44,164 bases of DNA, from the NCBI RefSeq assembly GCF_934643285.1, contig NZ_CAKUBT010000013.1, positions 1 through 44,164 of the forward strand, written 5' to 3'. Within the stretch, counting starts at the first letter, position 1, and each line of letters starts with the position of its first letter. Source of the DNA: an uncultured Ellagibacter sp. (GTDB lineage Bacteria > Actinomycetota > Coriobacteriia > Coriobacteriales > Eggerthellaceae). A model generated the notes under the pieces. It did not search any database. It was not told the origin of the DNA and saw only the letters and a program-made list of their open reading frames with translations. Positions 1 to 8,271 of the stretch are shown one piece after another. The translations under genes and the position numbers were made by a program.

Positions 1-1604
1 TACTCCCACTCTATTGTCGAAGGAGGTTTCGGCGTGATGTCGTAGCACACGCGGTTGGCGCCGGGCACCTCAGCGACGATACGGCTGGAAATCTTGCCCA
101 GCACCTCGTAGGGCAGCTTCGCCCAGTCGGCGGTCATGGCGTCGGAGCTCTCGACGGCGCGCAGGATGATTGGGCGCTGGTAGGTGCGCTCGTCGCCCAT
201 GACGCCCACGCTCTTGATATCGGGCAGCACCGCAAAGTACTGCCAGCAGCTGTGCTCGGAGTTGCGCTCGCCGGTCTCCTCGAAAAGCCGTGCGTTGTAG
301 GCGTCGAGCTCCTCGCGCACGATGGCATCGGCGTTCTTCAAGATCTCGAGCTTCTCCTTGTCGATCGCGCCGATGATGCGGATGGCCAGGCCAGGACCCG
401 GGAACGGCTGACGGTACACGATGTGCGCCGGAAGGCCCAGCGCAAGACCCAGCTCGCGGACCTCGTCCTTGAAGAAGTGGTCGAGCGGCTCGATAAGGTC
501 GAAGCTCACGCCATCGGGGAACGGAATCAGGTTGTGGTGGCTTTTGATGGTGGACGCCTTGCCGCCCGTCTTGCGCGCGCCGGACTCGATGATGTCGGGG
601 TAGATAGTGCCCTGGGCCAGGAACTTCACGGGCTTGCCGTCGGTTTCCAGCTGCTGAGCGACCGCGAAGAACTCCTTCCAGAACTGCGTGCCGATGATGC
701 GGCGCTTCTGCTCCGGCTCGGTCACGCCGGCCAGAAGCTCGGCATAGCGGTCCTCGGCGTGCACATGGATGAAGTCGACGTCGAACTGCTTAGTGAAAAC
801 TTCCTCCACCTGCTCGGGCTCGCCCTTGCGCAGTAGGCCGTGGTTCACGAACACGCAGGTCATCTGCTTGCCGATGGCACGGGCACCAAGGGCGGCGACC
901 ACGGAGGAGTCCACGCCGCCGGAAAGCGCCAGGATGACGCGGTCCCCGCCGACCTTTTCGCGGAACTCGGCGGTCATGGTCTCGACGAGGTTGTCCATCG
1001 ACCAGTTCTCCTCGAGGCCGCAAATGCCGAAGAGGAAGTTGGAGAGGATCTGCTGGCCGAATTCGGTGTGCTTGACCTCGGGGTGGAACTGCGTGGTGTA
1101 GATGCGCTTCTCGGCGTTCTCCATCGCGGCGACAGGGCATACGTCGGTCGATGCCACCACGGTGAAGCCCTCGGGCACATCGCGCACGGCGTCGAAGTGG
1201 CTCATCCACACGGTTTGATCGGCCGGGGTGCCCTCGAAAAGCGCACCGCCCTCAACGTGAAGCGTCGCGGGGCCGTATTCGCCTACCTCGGGGTGGAACA
1301 CGGTGCCACCGAGCGTCACCGCCGTGATCTGATGCCCATAGCAAAAGCCGAGCACCGGCACGCCCAGCTCGTAGATCGCGGGGTCGACGCGCGGGGCGTC
1401 TTCGGCGTTCACGCTCGCCGGGCCTCCCGACAAGATGATGGCGGACGGCGACATCTCGCGCACCTCCTCGGCGGTGATGTCGCACGGCACGATCTCCGAG
1501 TACACATGAAGGTCGCGCACGCGTCGGGCGATCAGCTGCCCGTACTGCGCCCCGAAGTCGAACACGAGGACTTTCTGCGCTGAAGCTTGGGATGATGCGC
1601 TCAA
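1..1604 (-). CDS. guaA: GMP synthase (glutamine-hydrolysing); last base of the stop codon lies outside the window
   Basis: Converts XMP to GMP in cytosolic purine synthesis, using glutamine-derived ammonia and ATP. Translating the minus strand gives an N-terminal class I glutamine amidotransferase domain (VLVFDFGAQYGQLIARR near residues 12-28; nucleophile Cys about residue 88 in GFCYGHQ; QFHPE further on). A PP-loop ATP pyrophosphatase domain follows (LSGGVDSS), and the protein ends with the family C-terminus TIEWE. The length of about 534 aa fits the family (E. coli has 525). I chose the TTG at 1604 because AAGGAG lies just upstream and no ATG in this frame precedes the conserved start. Only the first two bases of the stop codon are inside the window. 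It is divergent from rplB. Confidence 0.95.
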   Translation of the reverse strand, partial: MSASSQASAQKVLVFDFGAQYGQLIARRVRDLHVYSEIVPCDITAEEVREMSPSAIILSGGPASVNAEDAPRVDPAIYELGVPVLGFCYGHQITAVTLGGTVFHPEVGEYGPATLHVEGGALFEGTPADQTVWMSHFDAVRDVPEGFTVVASTDVCPVAAMENAEKRIYTTQFHPEVKHTEFGQQILSNFLFGICGLEENWSMDNLVETMTAEFREKVGGDRVILALSGGVDSSVVAALGARAIGKQMTCVFVNHGLLRKGEPEQVEEVFTKQFDVDFIHVHAEDRYAELLAGVTEPEQKRRIIGTQFWKEFFAVAQQLETDGKPVKFLAQGTIYPDIIESGARKTGGKASTIKSHHNLIPFPDGVSFDLIEPLDHFFKDEVRELGLALGLPAHIVYRQPFPGPGLAIRIIGAIDKEKLEILKNADAIVREELDAYNARLFEETGERNSEHSCWQYFAVLPDIKSVGVMGDERTYQRPIILRAVESSDAMTADWAKLPYEVLGKISSRIVAEVPGANRVCYDITPKPPSTIEWE

Positions 1605-1621
1605 TGCTGCTCCTTAGTCGA

Positions 1622-1647
1622 ATTATCTTCATTCGCCGTCTCGTCAA
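1622..1647 (-). promoter_or_regulatory. Possible guaA promoter
   Basis: On the minus strand GATAAT (1622-1627) lies just upstream of the guaA ribosome binding site. TTGACG (1642-1647) is present but only 14 bases away, which is short for a sigma-70 type promoter. A 6-bp hairpin (1634-1639 with 1648-1653) overlaps the -35 side. The transcript would have a very short leader. No purine riboswitch core is visible. Confidence 0.3.
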
Positions 1648-1772
1648 ACGGCGTCTTTTCACAACAAGATATCTTACTAAAAGGGTGGGGGAGTGATACC
1701 CGTTGCTAGGTGAAGGGTTTGGTAAAGAGTTGTGGTCACCTTGTGTTCCCAGGTCGCTACGAAAAGTCCTTC

Positions 1773-1801
1773 TTGCCGGTACTCCAAAAGATGTGTATAA
1801 T
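1773..1801 (+). promoter_or_regulatory. Promoter of the ribosomal protein operon (rplB)
   Basis: TTGCCG (1773-1778), a 17-base spacer and a perfect TATAAT (1796-1801) form a good sigma-70 type promoter. Transcription would start near 1808 and leave a leader of about 160 nt before rplB. The string TATAATCTTC recurs before rplE and TATAATCT before rplO. This supports rplB as the first gene of its transcript. Confidence 0.75.
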
Positions 1802-1914
1802 CTTCAGTTGCGTCTGCGGTGTTATGGATACACCCGGGCGCGTGGTTAGACCGGCGTCATGACATCGAGCCTCCATCGGTGCCCACGGCAATCGGGAAGC
1901 CACGTAAGGTAGGA

Positions 1915-1953
1915 GGGTTTTTGGTGTGCGGAGAGGCGCGCGAGCAAAAACCC
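1915..1953 (+). promoter_or_regulatory. Strong hairpin in the rplB leader
   Basis: A 9-bp stem (GGGTTTTTG 1915-1923 with CAAAAACCC 1945-1953) continues into a 6-bp stem (1924-1929 with 1936-1941) closing a 6-nt loop, with a GAG bulge on the 3' side. It sits 18 nt before the rplB ATG. It overlaps the only strong Shine-Dalgarno sequence of the leader (AGGAGG 1911-1916) and an in-frame GTG at 1924. A role in translational control of rplB is inferred. Confidence 0.6.
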
Positions 1954-1971
1954 AGCAAGAAAGAGAGTGTC

Positions 1972-2802
1972 ATGGGAGTCAAACAGTACAAGCCGACGAG
2001 CCCTGGCCGCCGTTTCCAAACGGTCTCCGATTTCGCCGAGATCACCACGTCGAAGCCGGAGAAGTCGCTGCTTGCGCCCCTTCACAAGAAGGCTGGTCGC
2101 AACAACAAGGGCCGCATCACCGTCCGTCATCAGGGCGGCGGCAACAAGCGTCGTTACCGCATCATCGACTTCAAGCGCAACAAGGACGGCGTGCCCGCCA
2201 AGGTGGCAACGGTTGAGTACGATCCGAACCGCTCCGCCCGCATCGCGCTTCTGCACTACGTCGACGGCGAAAAGCGCTACATCCTTCACCCGAAGGGCCT
2301 GAAGGTCGGCGATATGGTCGTTTCCGGTCCCGAGGCCGACATCAAGCCGGGCAACGCGCTTCCGCTCGCCAACATCCCCGTTGGTACGCTGATCCACGCG
2401 GTTGAGCTCCAGCCTGGCAAGGGCGCCGCTCTTGCGCGTTCCGCCGGCACGAGCATCCAGCTCATGGGTAAGGAAGGCAAGTACGCAATCCTGCGTATGC
2501 CGTCCTCCGAAATGCGCCGCGTCCTTCTGACCTGCCGCGCGACCGTTGGCGAAGTCGGCAACGCCGAGCATGCCAACATCCGCATCGGCAAGGCCGGCCG
2601 CAACCGCTGGAAGGGCATCCGCCCGACCGTCCGCGGCACCGTCATGAACCCGGTCGACCACCCACACGGCGGTGGCGAAGGCAAGAACAAGTCTTCGGGT
2701 CGCAACTCTGTTTCGCCGTGGGGCATGCCCAGCAAGGGCCATCGCACCCGCAACCCGAAGAAGGCTTCGAGCCGTCTCATCATCCGTCGTCGCAAGAAGT
2801 AG
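1972..2802 (+). CDS. rplB: 50S ribosomal protein L2
   Basis: Large-subunit protein that binds 23S rRNA near the peptidyl transferase centre and takes part in subunit joining. The 276-aa product starts MGVKQYKPTSPGRRF and carries the conserved RNA-binding stretch RHQGGGNKRRYR, the C-terminal NPVDHPHGGGEG motif and a basic tail. Length matches bacterial L2. The ATG at 1972 gives the usual family N-terminus, but its ribosome binding site is weak. A GTG at 1924, in frame, has a far better one and would add 16 residues. It is the first gene of the cluster here; rplW, normally just upstream, is absent. Confidence 0.96.
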   Translation: MGVKQYKPTSPGRRFQTVSDFAEITTSKPEKSLLAPLHKKAGRNNKGRITVRHQGGGNKRRYRIIDFKRNKDGVPAKVATVEYDPNRSARIALLHYVDGEKRYILHPKGLKVGDMVVSGPEADIKPGNALPLANIPVGTLIHAVELQPGKGAALARSAGTSIQLMGKEGKYAILRMPSSEMRRVLLTCRATVGEVGNAEHANIRIGKAGRNRWKGIRPTVRGTVMNPVDHPHGGGEGKNKSSGRNSVSPWGMPSKGHRTRNPKKASSRLIIRRRKK

Positions 2803-2825
2803 CGCGGACACGTTAAGGAGTAACT

Positions 2826-3098
2826 GTGAGCAGAAGTTTGAAAAAAGGTCCTTTCGTAGAGCCGCGTCTGCTTGGCCGTATCGAGGCCATGAACGCAGCT
2901 GGCGAAAAAGACGTCATCAAAACCTGGTCGCGTGCCAGCACCATCTTCCCGGACATGGTGGGCCACACCATCGCCGTCCACGATGGACGCAAGCACGTGC
3001 CGGTGTACATTACTGAATCTATGGTCGGCCACAAGCTGGGCGAATTCGCCCCGACCCGCACCTTCAAGGGTCATTCCGCCGACAAGGGCAAGAGATAG
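2826..3098 (+). CDS. rpsS: 30S ribosomal protein S19
   Basis: Small-subunit head protein near the A-site tRNA and the S13 contact. The 90-aa product has the family pattern SRSLKKGPFV, then TWSRASTIFPDMVGHTIAVHDG and GHKLGEFAPTR. The start codon is GTG with AAGGAG a few bases upstream (2815-2820). It lies 23 bases after rplB in the same transcript, in the standard S10-operon order. Confidence 0.96.
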   Translation: MSRSLKKGPFVEPRLLGRIEAMNAAGEKDVIKTWSRASTIFPDMVGHTIAVHDGRKHVPVYITESMVGHKLGEFAPTRTFKGHSADKGKR

Positions 3099-3111
3099 GT
3101 AGGGGTGAACA

Positions 3112-3453
3112 ATGGAAGTTAGAGCACAAGCCCGTTACGTCCGCGTTTCTCCCCGCAAGGCGCGTATCGTCGTCGACCTCGTTCGCGGCAAGTCCGTCGC
3201 CCAGGCTCAGGAGATTCTGCGCTTCACTAATCGCGGTATCGCAGAGACCGTGGAGAAGGTTCTCAACTCCGCCGTTGCGAACGCGGAGCACAACAACCAC
3301 CTGCGCGCCGAGTCCCTCGTCGTGAAGAAGGCCTACGTTGACGAAGGCCCCACGATGAAGCGTATTCGTCCCCGTGCAAAGGGTTCCGCCGCTCGCATCC
3401 GCAAGCGCACGAGCCACATCACGATCGTCGTCGCCCCGCGAGAGGAGGCATAA
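3112..3453 (+). CDS. rplV: 50S ribosomal protein L22
   Basis: Large-subunit protein lining the peptide exit tunnel. The 113-aa product shows VRVSPRKARIVVDLVRGKSV near the N-terminus and the C-terminal signature MKRIRPRAKGSAARIRKRTSHI, the region that forms the tunnel beta-hairpin. Length is normal for the family. It follows rpsS by 13 bases and precedes rpsC by 5, as expected within one operon. Confidence 0.96.
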   Translation: MEVRAQARYVRVSPRKARIVVDLVRGKSVAQAQEILRFTNRGIAETVEKVLNSAVANAEHNNHLRAESLVVKKAYVDEGPTMKRIRPRAKGSAARIRKRTSHITIVVAPREEA

Positions 3454-3458
3454 AGCAC

Positions 3459-4171
3459 ATGGGTCAGAAAGTCAACCCGACTGGTTTCCGCATCGGCGTC
3501 ACCGAAGACTGGCGCAGCCGCTGGTACGCCGACAAGAATTACGCCACTAACCTGGCGAACGACCTCGAGATCCGCGAGTTCCTGAACAAGCAGCTCTCCC
3601 GTGCCGCCGTCTCCAAGGTCGAGATCGAGCGCGCAGGCGACAAGATCAAGGTCATCGTCACCACCGCTCGTCCGGGCGTGGTGATCGGCAAGAAGGGCGC
3701 CGAAATCGACGCTCTCCGCAAGAAGCTCGAGAAGATCGCCAACGGCCCCGTGAACATCGAGGTCGTCGAGGTCAAGCGTCCCGAGCTCGACGCGAATCTC
3801 ATCGCTCAGTCCGTTGCTGAGCAGCTCGAAGGCCGCGTGGCCTTCCGCCGTGCGATGCGCAAGGCCGTGCAGTCCGCTCGCAAGAGCGGTGCCAAGGGCA
3901 TCCGCATCCAGTGCTCCGGCCGTCTCGGTGGTGCCGAGATGAGCCGCCGCGAGTGGTACCGCGAAGGCCGCGTGCCTCTGCATACTCTCCGCGCTAAGAT
4001 CGATTACGGCTTCTGCACCGCTAACACCACCATGGGCGCCATCGGCATCCAGGTGTGGGTGTACCACGGTGAGGTCCTCCCCGGCCAGAAGGCTCCCCAG
4101 CCGGCCCTCGAAGGCACCTCTCGTCCGAGCCGTTCCCGTCGCAACGACCGTAACGAAAGGGGGACGAAGTA

Positions 4172-4172
<1 letters not shown>
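3459..4172 (+). CDS. rpsC: 30S ribosomal protein S3
   Basis: Small-subunit head protein at the mRNA entry channel. The 237-aa product begins MGQKVNPTGFRIG and has a type II KH domain with the GVVIGKKGAEI loop (about residues 70-80). The C-terminal S3 domain carries KGIRIQCSGRLGGAEMSR. The tail is a basic, Ser/Arg-rich extension of low complexity. Its stop overlaps the rplP start by one base (TAATG), which suggests translational coupling. Confidence 0.96.
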
Positions 4173-4594
<422 letters not shown>

Positions 4595-4789
4595 ATGAAA
4601 GCAGCAGAGATTCGTGAACTGTCTGCCGACGATCTGCAGGCGAAACTGAAGGAAGCGCGCGCTGAGCTTTTCAACCTGCGTTTCCAGATGGCTACCAGCC
4701 AGCTCGACAACACCGCTCGTGTTGGTCAGGTTAAAAAAGACATCGCTCGCATCCAGACCGAGATGCGTGCGCGCGAGCTGAGCGCTTAA
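4595..4789 (+). CDS. rpmC: 50S ribosomal protein L29
   Basis: Small two-helix protein near the tunnel exit, contacting L23 and the signal recognition particle docking area. The 64-aa product has the typical MKAAEIRELSADDLQAKL start, the central FNLRFQMATSQLDN motif and a helical end that includes KKDIARIQTEMRARE. Its ATG follows the rplP stop directly, so it probably depends on coupling. Confidence 0.95.
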   Translation: MKAAEIRELSADDLQAKLKEARAELFNLRFQMATSQLDNTARVGQVKKDIARIQTEMRARELSA

Positions 4790-4810
4790 GGCGAGAAAGG
4801 TTAGTGCAAC

Positions 4811-5071
4811 ATGAGTGAAACTCGCAATTCGCGCAAGGTCCGCCAGGGCGTTGTGGTCAGCGATGCCAATGACAAGACCATCGTCGTTGCCGTCAAGGAG
4901 CGCAAGCCGCATCCGGTCTATGGCAAGATGATCACCACCACCAAGAAGTTCCATGCGCATGATGAGAACAACGAAGCCGGCATCGGCGACACTGTTCAGA
5001 TCATGGAGACGCGTCCGCTGTCCAAGATGAAGCGCTGGCGTCTGTCGAAGATCGTCGAGAAGGCAAAATAG
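4811..5071 (+). CDS. rpsQ: 30S ribosomal protein S17
   Basis: Primary 16S-rRNA-binding protein with an OB fold. The 86-aa product shows RQGVVVSDANDKTIVVAV at the N-terminus, HPVYGKMITTTKKFHAHDE in the middle and GDTVQIMETRPLSKMKRWRL near the end, all in family order. GAGAAAGG lies upstream of the ATG. A 45-base gap separates it from rplN; I see no strong structure there. Confidence 0.96.
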   Translation: MSETRNSRKVRQGVVVSDANDKTIVVAVKERKPHPVYGKMITTTKKFHAHDENNEAGIGDTVQIMETRPLSKMKRWRLSKIVEKAK

Positions 5072-5116
5072 CACGTGCGTTTTTGCATGCTATTCACGAG
5101 AAAGTTAGGTTAAGCA

Positions 5117-5485
5117 ATGATTCAGATGCAAACCATGCTCGCGGTTGCCGACAACTCCGGCGCTCGCAAGGTGCAGTGCATCAAGGTCCTGGGCGGCTCT
5201 AAGCGCCGTTACGCGGGCCTCGGTGACGTGATCATCTGCAGCGTCAAGGAAGCAATGCCGAACGGCTCCGTGAAAAAGGGCGAGGTTGTGCGCTGCGTCG
5301 TCGTGCGCGTCAAGAAGGAAGTGCGTCGCGCCGATGGCAGCTACATCAAGTTCGACCAGAACGCGGCTGTCCTGATCAACCAGGACGGCTCCCCGCGCGG
5401 CACCCGTATCTTCGGGCCCGTCGCTCGCGAGCTCCGCGACAAGAAGTACATGAAGATCGTGTCTTTGGCACCGGAAACGCTGTAG
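5117..5485 (+). CDS. rplN: 50S ribosomal protein L14
   Basis: Large-subunit protein at the subunit interface, contacting L19 and 16S rRNA. The 122-aa product begins MIQMQTMLAVADNSGARK and keeps the family signature GSVKKGEVVRCVVVR and the ending KIVSLAPETL. Length is the family standard. The upstream region carries GAGAAAG and TTAGG as possible ribosome binding sites. rplX follows after 15 bases. Confidence 0.96.
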   Translation: MIQMQTMLAVADNSGARKVQCIKVLGGSKRRYAGLGDVIICSVKEAMPNGSVKKGEVVRCVVVRVKKEVRRADGSYIKFDQNAAVLINQDGSPRGTRIFGPVARELRDKKYMKIVSLAPETL

Positions 5486-5500
5486 GGAGGTTAGTGAGAT

Positions 5501-5824
5501 ATGTCTTCGATGCATGTTAAGAAGGGCGACACCGTGAAGATCCTGTCCGGCAAGGACAAGGGCAAGACCGGTGAGATCCTCCGCTCCATCCCGCAGCGTC
5601 AGCGCGTGGTCGTCGAGAAGTGCAACATGGTGAAAAAGGCTATGCGCCCCACCCAGCAGAACCCGCAGGGCGGCATCACCACCGTTGAGGCTCCTCTTCA
5701 CGTTTCCAACGTGATGCTTGTTTGCCCGAACTGCAAGGAAGCCACCCGTACTTCCAAGCGCGTTAACGAGCAGGGTAAAAAAGTCCGCGTTTGCAAGAAA
5801 TGTGGAAAAGACATCGACAAATAG
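5501..5824 (+). CDS. rplX: 50S ribosomal protein L24 (zinc-ribbon type)
   Basis: Assembly initiator of the large subunit. The 107-aa product has an N-terminal KOW domain (VKKGDTVKILSGKDKGKTG) and a C-terminal pair of cysteine knuckles (CPNC and CKKC), which probably bind zinc. Length is normal. GGGAGG lies just before the ATG. The gene end overlaps the -35 region of an internal promoter that reads into rplE. Confidence 0.95.
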   Translation: MSSMHVKKGDTVKILSGKDKGKTGEILRSIPQRQRVVVEKCNMVKKAMRPTQQNPQGGITTVEAPLHVSNVMLVCPNCKEATRTSKRVNEQGKKVRVCKKCGKDIDK

Positions 5825-5843
5825 GTGTCAAGTAACGTATAAT
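5814..5843 (+). promoter_or_regulatory. Internal promoter before rplE
   Basis: TCGACA (5814-5819, inside the last codons of rplX), an 18-base spacer and a perfect TATAAT (5838-5843) suggest a second promoter within the operon. The following bases, CTTC, are the same as after the rplB -10 box. It would drive rplE and the genes after it from a leader of about 100 nt. Confidence 0.6.
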
Positions 5844-5846
5844 CTT

Positions 5847-5924
5847 CAACCTGCGCGCCTTTCGGTGCGCAGGTTGTTGTATGACCCTGGGCAATCCAGG
5901 GACGCCGGGTCGGAAATCCGGCGT
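5847..5924 (+). promoter_or_regulatory. Three consecutive hairpins in the rplE leader
   Basis: Three hairpins fill the rplX-rplE gap. The first pairs 5847-5856 with 5867-5876 (10 bp, AACCTGCGC arm). The second pairs 5885-5890 with 5896-5901 (CCCTGG). The third pairs 5902-5908 with 5918-5924 (ACGCCGG). None has a T-run, so they are not classical terminators. A protein-binding leader or an attenuating RNA is inferred. The rplE ribosome binding site (GAGAGG) lies just after them. Confidence 0.65.
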
Positions 5925-5949
5925 TCAAATCATCGGATGAGAGGCAAAA

Positions 5950-6498
5950 ATGACTACTCCTCGTTTGAAGGAAAAGTACAAAAGCGAAATCGTCGCGAAG
6001 CTCGAGAAAGAGCTCGGCATTTCCAACATCAACAATGTTCCGCGTCTTCAGAAGATTGTCGTGAACATGGGCGTTGGCGCTGCCGCCAGCGACCACAAGC
6101 TGCTTGATGCTGCTATGAACGACATGCGCATCATCACCGGCCAGCAGCCCTGCGTCACCCGCGCCAAGAAGTCCATCGCAGGCTTCCATGTTCGCGAGGG
6201 CCAGGCTATCGGCTGCAAGGTCACCCTTCGTGGCGACCGCATGTGGGAATTCCTCGACCGCCTGCTGTCCACTGCGCTTCCTCGCGTTCGCGACTTCCGC
6301 GGCATCTCCCGCACCAGCTTCGACGGCCGCGGCAACTACACGCTCGGCATCACCGAGCAGCTGATCTTCCCTGAGATCGAGTACGACAAGGTTGACCGCA
6401 CCCGTGGTATGGACATCACGTTCGTCACCACCGCTGAAAGCAACGAGAATGCTCTTGCGCTCCTCGAGGCGCTCGGCTTCCCGTTCAAGAGCAAGTAA
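5950..6498 (+). CDS. rplE: 50S ribosomal protein L5
   Basis: 5S-rRNA-binding protein of the central protuberance, contacting P-site tRNA. The 182-aa product shows VPRLQKIVVNMGVG, then ITGQQPCVTRAKKSIAGFHVREG and the signature FRGISRTSFDGRGNYTLGITEQ, and the C-terminal GMDITFVTTA region. Length is normal. It follows the hairpin-rich leader and internal promoter, so it is probably the first gene of a sub-transcript. In E. coli the spc operon is controlled at this gene by S8; whether that holds here cannot be seen. Confidence 0.96.
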   Translation: MTTPRLKEKYKSEIVAKLEKELGISNINNVPRLQKIVVNMGVGAAASDHKLLDAAMNDMRIITGQQPCVTRAKKSIAGFHVREGQAIGCKVTLRGDRMWEFLDRLLSTALPRVRDFRGISRTSFDGRGNYTLGITEQLIFPEIEYDKVDRTRGMDITFVTTAESNENALALLEALGFPFKSK

Positions 6499-6544
6499 AA
6501 CAAATCGGGTCGCACTCGCGGCCCATTTGCGTAACCTCGGCATT

Positions 6545-6569
6545 AAGGCTGCCTAAGGGAGGCGGCCTT
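6545..6569 (+). promoter_or_regulatory. 10-bp hairpin between rplE and rpsN
   Basis: AAGGCTGCCT (6545-6554) pairs over its whole length, with one G-U pair, with AGGCGGCCTT (6560-6569) around a 5-nt loop. A second imperfect stem-loop lies just upstream (CAAAT plus GGG near 6501 with CCC plus ATTTG near 6522). There is no T-run. It may be an mRNA processing or stability element; that is inference. Confidence 0.5.
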
Positions 6570-6591
6570 TAAAGCAAGAAAGAAGGAATGC

Positions 6592-6777
6592 ATGGCTAAG
6601 AAATCGATGATCGCCAAAGCCAAGCGCGAGCCGAAGTTCTCCACGCGTCAGCACAACCGCTGCACGCGCTGCGGACGTCCGCGCGCTTACTATCGCAAGT
6701 TCGGCCTGTGCCGCATTTGCGTGCGCGAGCTGGCGAGCAAAGGCGAACTTCCCGGCGTGACCAAGTCCTCTTGGTAG
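6592..6777 (+). CDS. rpsN: 30S ribosomal protein S14, zinc type
   Basis: Small-subunit head protein. The 61-aa product is the short zinc-binding form: CTRCGRPRAYYRKFGLCRIC contains the four zinc cysteines (C24, C27, C40, C43). It starts MAKKSMIAKAKR and ends VTKSSW, as usual for this type. AGAAGGAATGC precedes the ATG. The zinc form is typical of Gram-positive bacteria. Confidence 0.96.
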   Translation: MAKKSMIAKAKREPKFSTRQHNRCTRCGRPRAYYRKFGLCRICVRELASKGELPGVTKSSW

Positions 6778-6887
6778 TCCTTTCCGGATTCACACGCTAG
6801 GGTGTGCCGGCGCATCAGGCGGAGGCGTTATGGGCGCCAACGAACCGAGCGCTTAGGCTCATCAAGGATCAAAGGAGAAAAACAAAA

Positions 6888-7286
6888 ATGAGCATGACCG
6901 ACCCCATCGCAGATATGCTTACGCGTGTGCGTAACGCTCATTCTGTCGGCAAGCCGACGGTTTCCATGCCGTCGAGCAAGAAACTCGTCGAGATCGCCCG
7001 CATCATGCAGGAAGAGGGCTACATCCAGGGCTTCGAAATCATTGATGGCGAACCCCGCGCAACCCTCGAGATCACGATGAAGTACGGCCCCAAAAAGGCC
7101 AAGACCATCCGCGGCATTAAGCGCATTTCCAAGCCTGGTTTGCGCATCTACGCCGGCAAGAACGACCTTCCGCGCGTTCTCGGCGGCCTCGGTACCGCAA
7201 TCATCTCGACTAGCCAAGGCGTTATGACCGACCGCGACGCTCGCAACAAGGGCATCGGCGGCGAGGTTATCGCCTACATCTGGTAG
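6888..7286 (+). CDS. rpsH: 30S ribosomal protein S8
   Basis: Primary 16S-rRNA-binding protein and, in E. coli, translational repressor of the spc operon. The 132-aa product begins MSMTDPIADMLTRVRNA and ends with the family motif STSQGVMTDRDARNKGIGGEVIAYIW. An upstream in-frame start at 6804 was rejected: the ATG at 6888 has AAAGGAG upstream and gives the conserved N-terminus. The 110-base gap after rpsN contains small inverted repeats (CACAC 6791-6795 with GTGTG 6802-6806, extended by CCGG on both sides). Confidence 0.95.
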   Translation: MSMTDPIADMLTRVRNAHSVGKPTVSMPSSKKLVEIARIMQEEGYIQGFEIIDGEPRATLEITMKYGPKKAKTIRGIKRISKPGLRIYAGKNDLPRVLGGLGTAIISTSQGVMTDRDARNKGIGGEVIAYIW

Positions 7287-7303
7287 GAAAGGAAGGCAAA
7301 GAT

Positions 7304-7846
7304 ATGTCGCGTATTGGCAAGCAGCCCGTCGCCGTTCCTGCCAACGTTGAGGTGACCATCGACGGTCATAACTTGACGGTGAAGGGCCCGAAGGGCGAAC
7401 TGCACCGCAGCTTCAACCCGATGATGACCATCGCCCGCGAAGGCGATGAGATCATCGTTTCTCGTCCGGATGACTCCCGCGAGGCCAAGAGCCTCCACGG
7501 TCTCACCCGTACGCTCATCCACAACATGGTCGAAGGCGTCGAGAATGGCTTCCAGAAGAAGCTTCAGCTCGTCGGCGTCGGCTACCGCGCCGCGCTCAAG
7601 GGCACGTCCCTCGAGCTTTCCCTCGGCTACTCTCATCCGGTTGTCATCGAAGCGCCCGAGGGCATCAACTTCGAGGTTCCCAGCCAGACCGAGATCATCG
7701 TTCACGGCGCAAGCAAAGAGCAGGTTGGCCAGGTTGCAGCCGACATTCGCAAGTGGCGCAAGCCGGAGCCTTACAAGGGCAAGGGCATTCGCTACGAGGG
7801 CGAGGTTGTGCGTCGCAAGCTTGGCAAGGCTGCTAAGGGCGACTAG
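7304..7846 (+). CDS. rplF: 50S ribosomal protein L6
   Basis: Large-subunit protein near the factor-binding site. The 180-aa product has two tandem L6 domains: SRIGKQPVAVPANVEV and VKGPKGEL in the first, and KLQLVGVGYRA and KWRKPEPYKGKGIRYEGE in the second. Length is normal. GGAAAGGAAGG precedes the ATG. It lies 17 bases after rpsH. Confidence 0.96.
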   Translation: MSRIGKQPVAVPANVEVTIDGHNLTVKGPKGELHRSFNPMMTIAREGDEIIVSRPDDSREAKSLHGLTRTLIHNMVEGVENGFQKKLQLVGVGYRAALKGTSLELSLGYSHPVVIEAPEGINFEVPSQTEIIVHGASKEQVGQVAADIRKWRKPEPYKGKGIRYEGEVVRRKLGKAAKGD

Positions 7847-7885
7847 TGGGCTTAAGCGCTACGGTAATTTACTGAAGGGATCATC

Positions 7886-8257
7886 ATGAGAAGCAATGAT
7901 TTGAAGCATGAGAAAGGCTTAGCCCGTCGCCATCGTCGCGTTCGCGGCAAGATTTCCGGCACTCCTGAGCGTCCGCGCCTTTGCGTGACGCGCAGCAATT
8001 CGAACATCTACGCGCAGGTTATCGACGATGTGTCGCATACCACCATCTGCGGTGTTTCCAGCCTCGGCCCCGAGTTCAAGGCAACGGGCAAGAAGGGCGG
8101 CACCGTCGAGGGCGCAGCTGAGATCGGCACCATTATCGGCAAAATGGCTCAGGAAAAGGGCGTCACGAAGGTCGTCTTCGACCGCGGCGGCCACCTCTAT
8201 CATGGGCGCGTCAAGGCTCTGGCCGACGCTGCTCGTGAAGCAGGCCTGGTATTCTAG
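7886..8257 (+). CDS. rplR: 50S ribosomal protein L18
   Basis: 5S-rRNA-binding protein of the central protuberance. The 123-aa product has the family features RHRRVRGKISGTPERPRLCV and SNIYAQVIDD, and the C-terminal VVFDRGGHLYHGRVKALADAAREAGL. AAGGGATC precedes the ATG. It stands in the standard spc order between rplF and rpsE. Confidence 0.96.
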   Translation: MRSNDLKHEKGLARRHRRVRGKISGTPERPRLCVTRSNSNIYAQVIDDVSHTTICGVSSLGPEFKATGKKGGTVEGAAEIGTIIGKMAQEKGVTKVVFDRGGHLYHGRVKALADAAREAGLVF

Positions 8258-8271
8258 AAGGGGTTAAGCGT

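Noticed and set aside
1634..1659. Stem followed by TCTTTT as a plus-strand terminator, or a purine riboswitch for guaA
   Set aside because: No plus-strand gene ends before it, the stem is only 6 bp and overlaps the guaA promoter, and no purine-aptamer core is visible.
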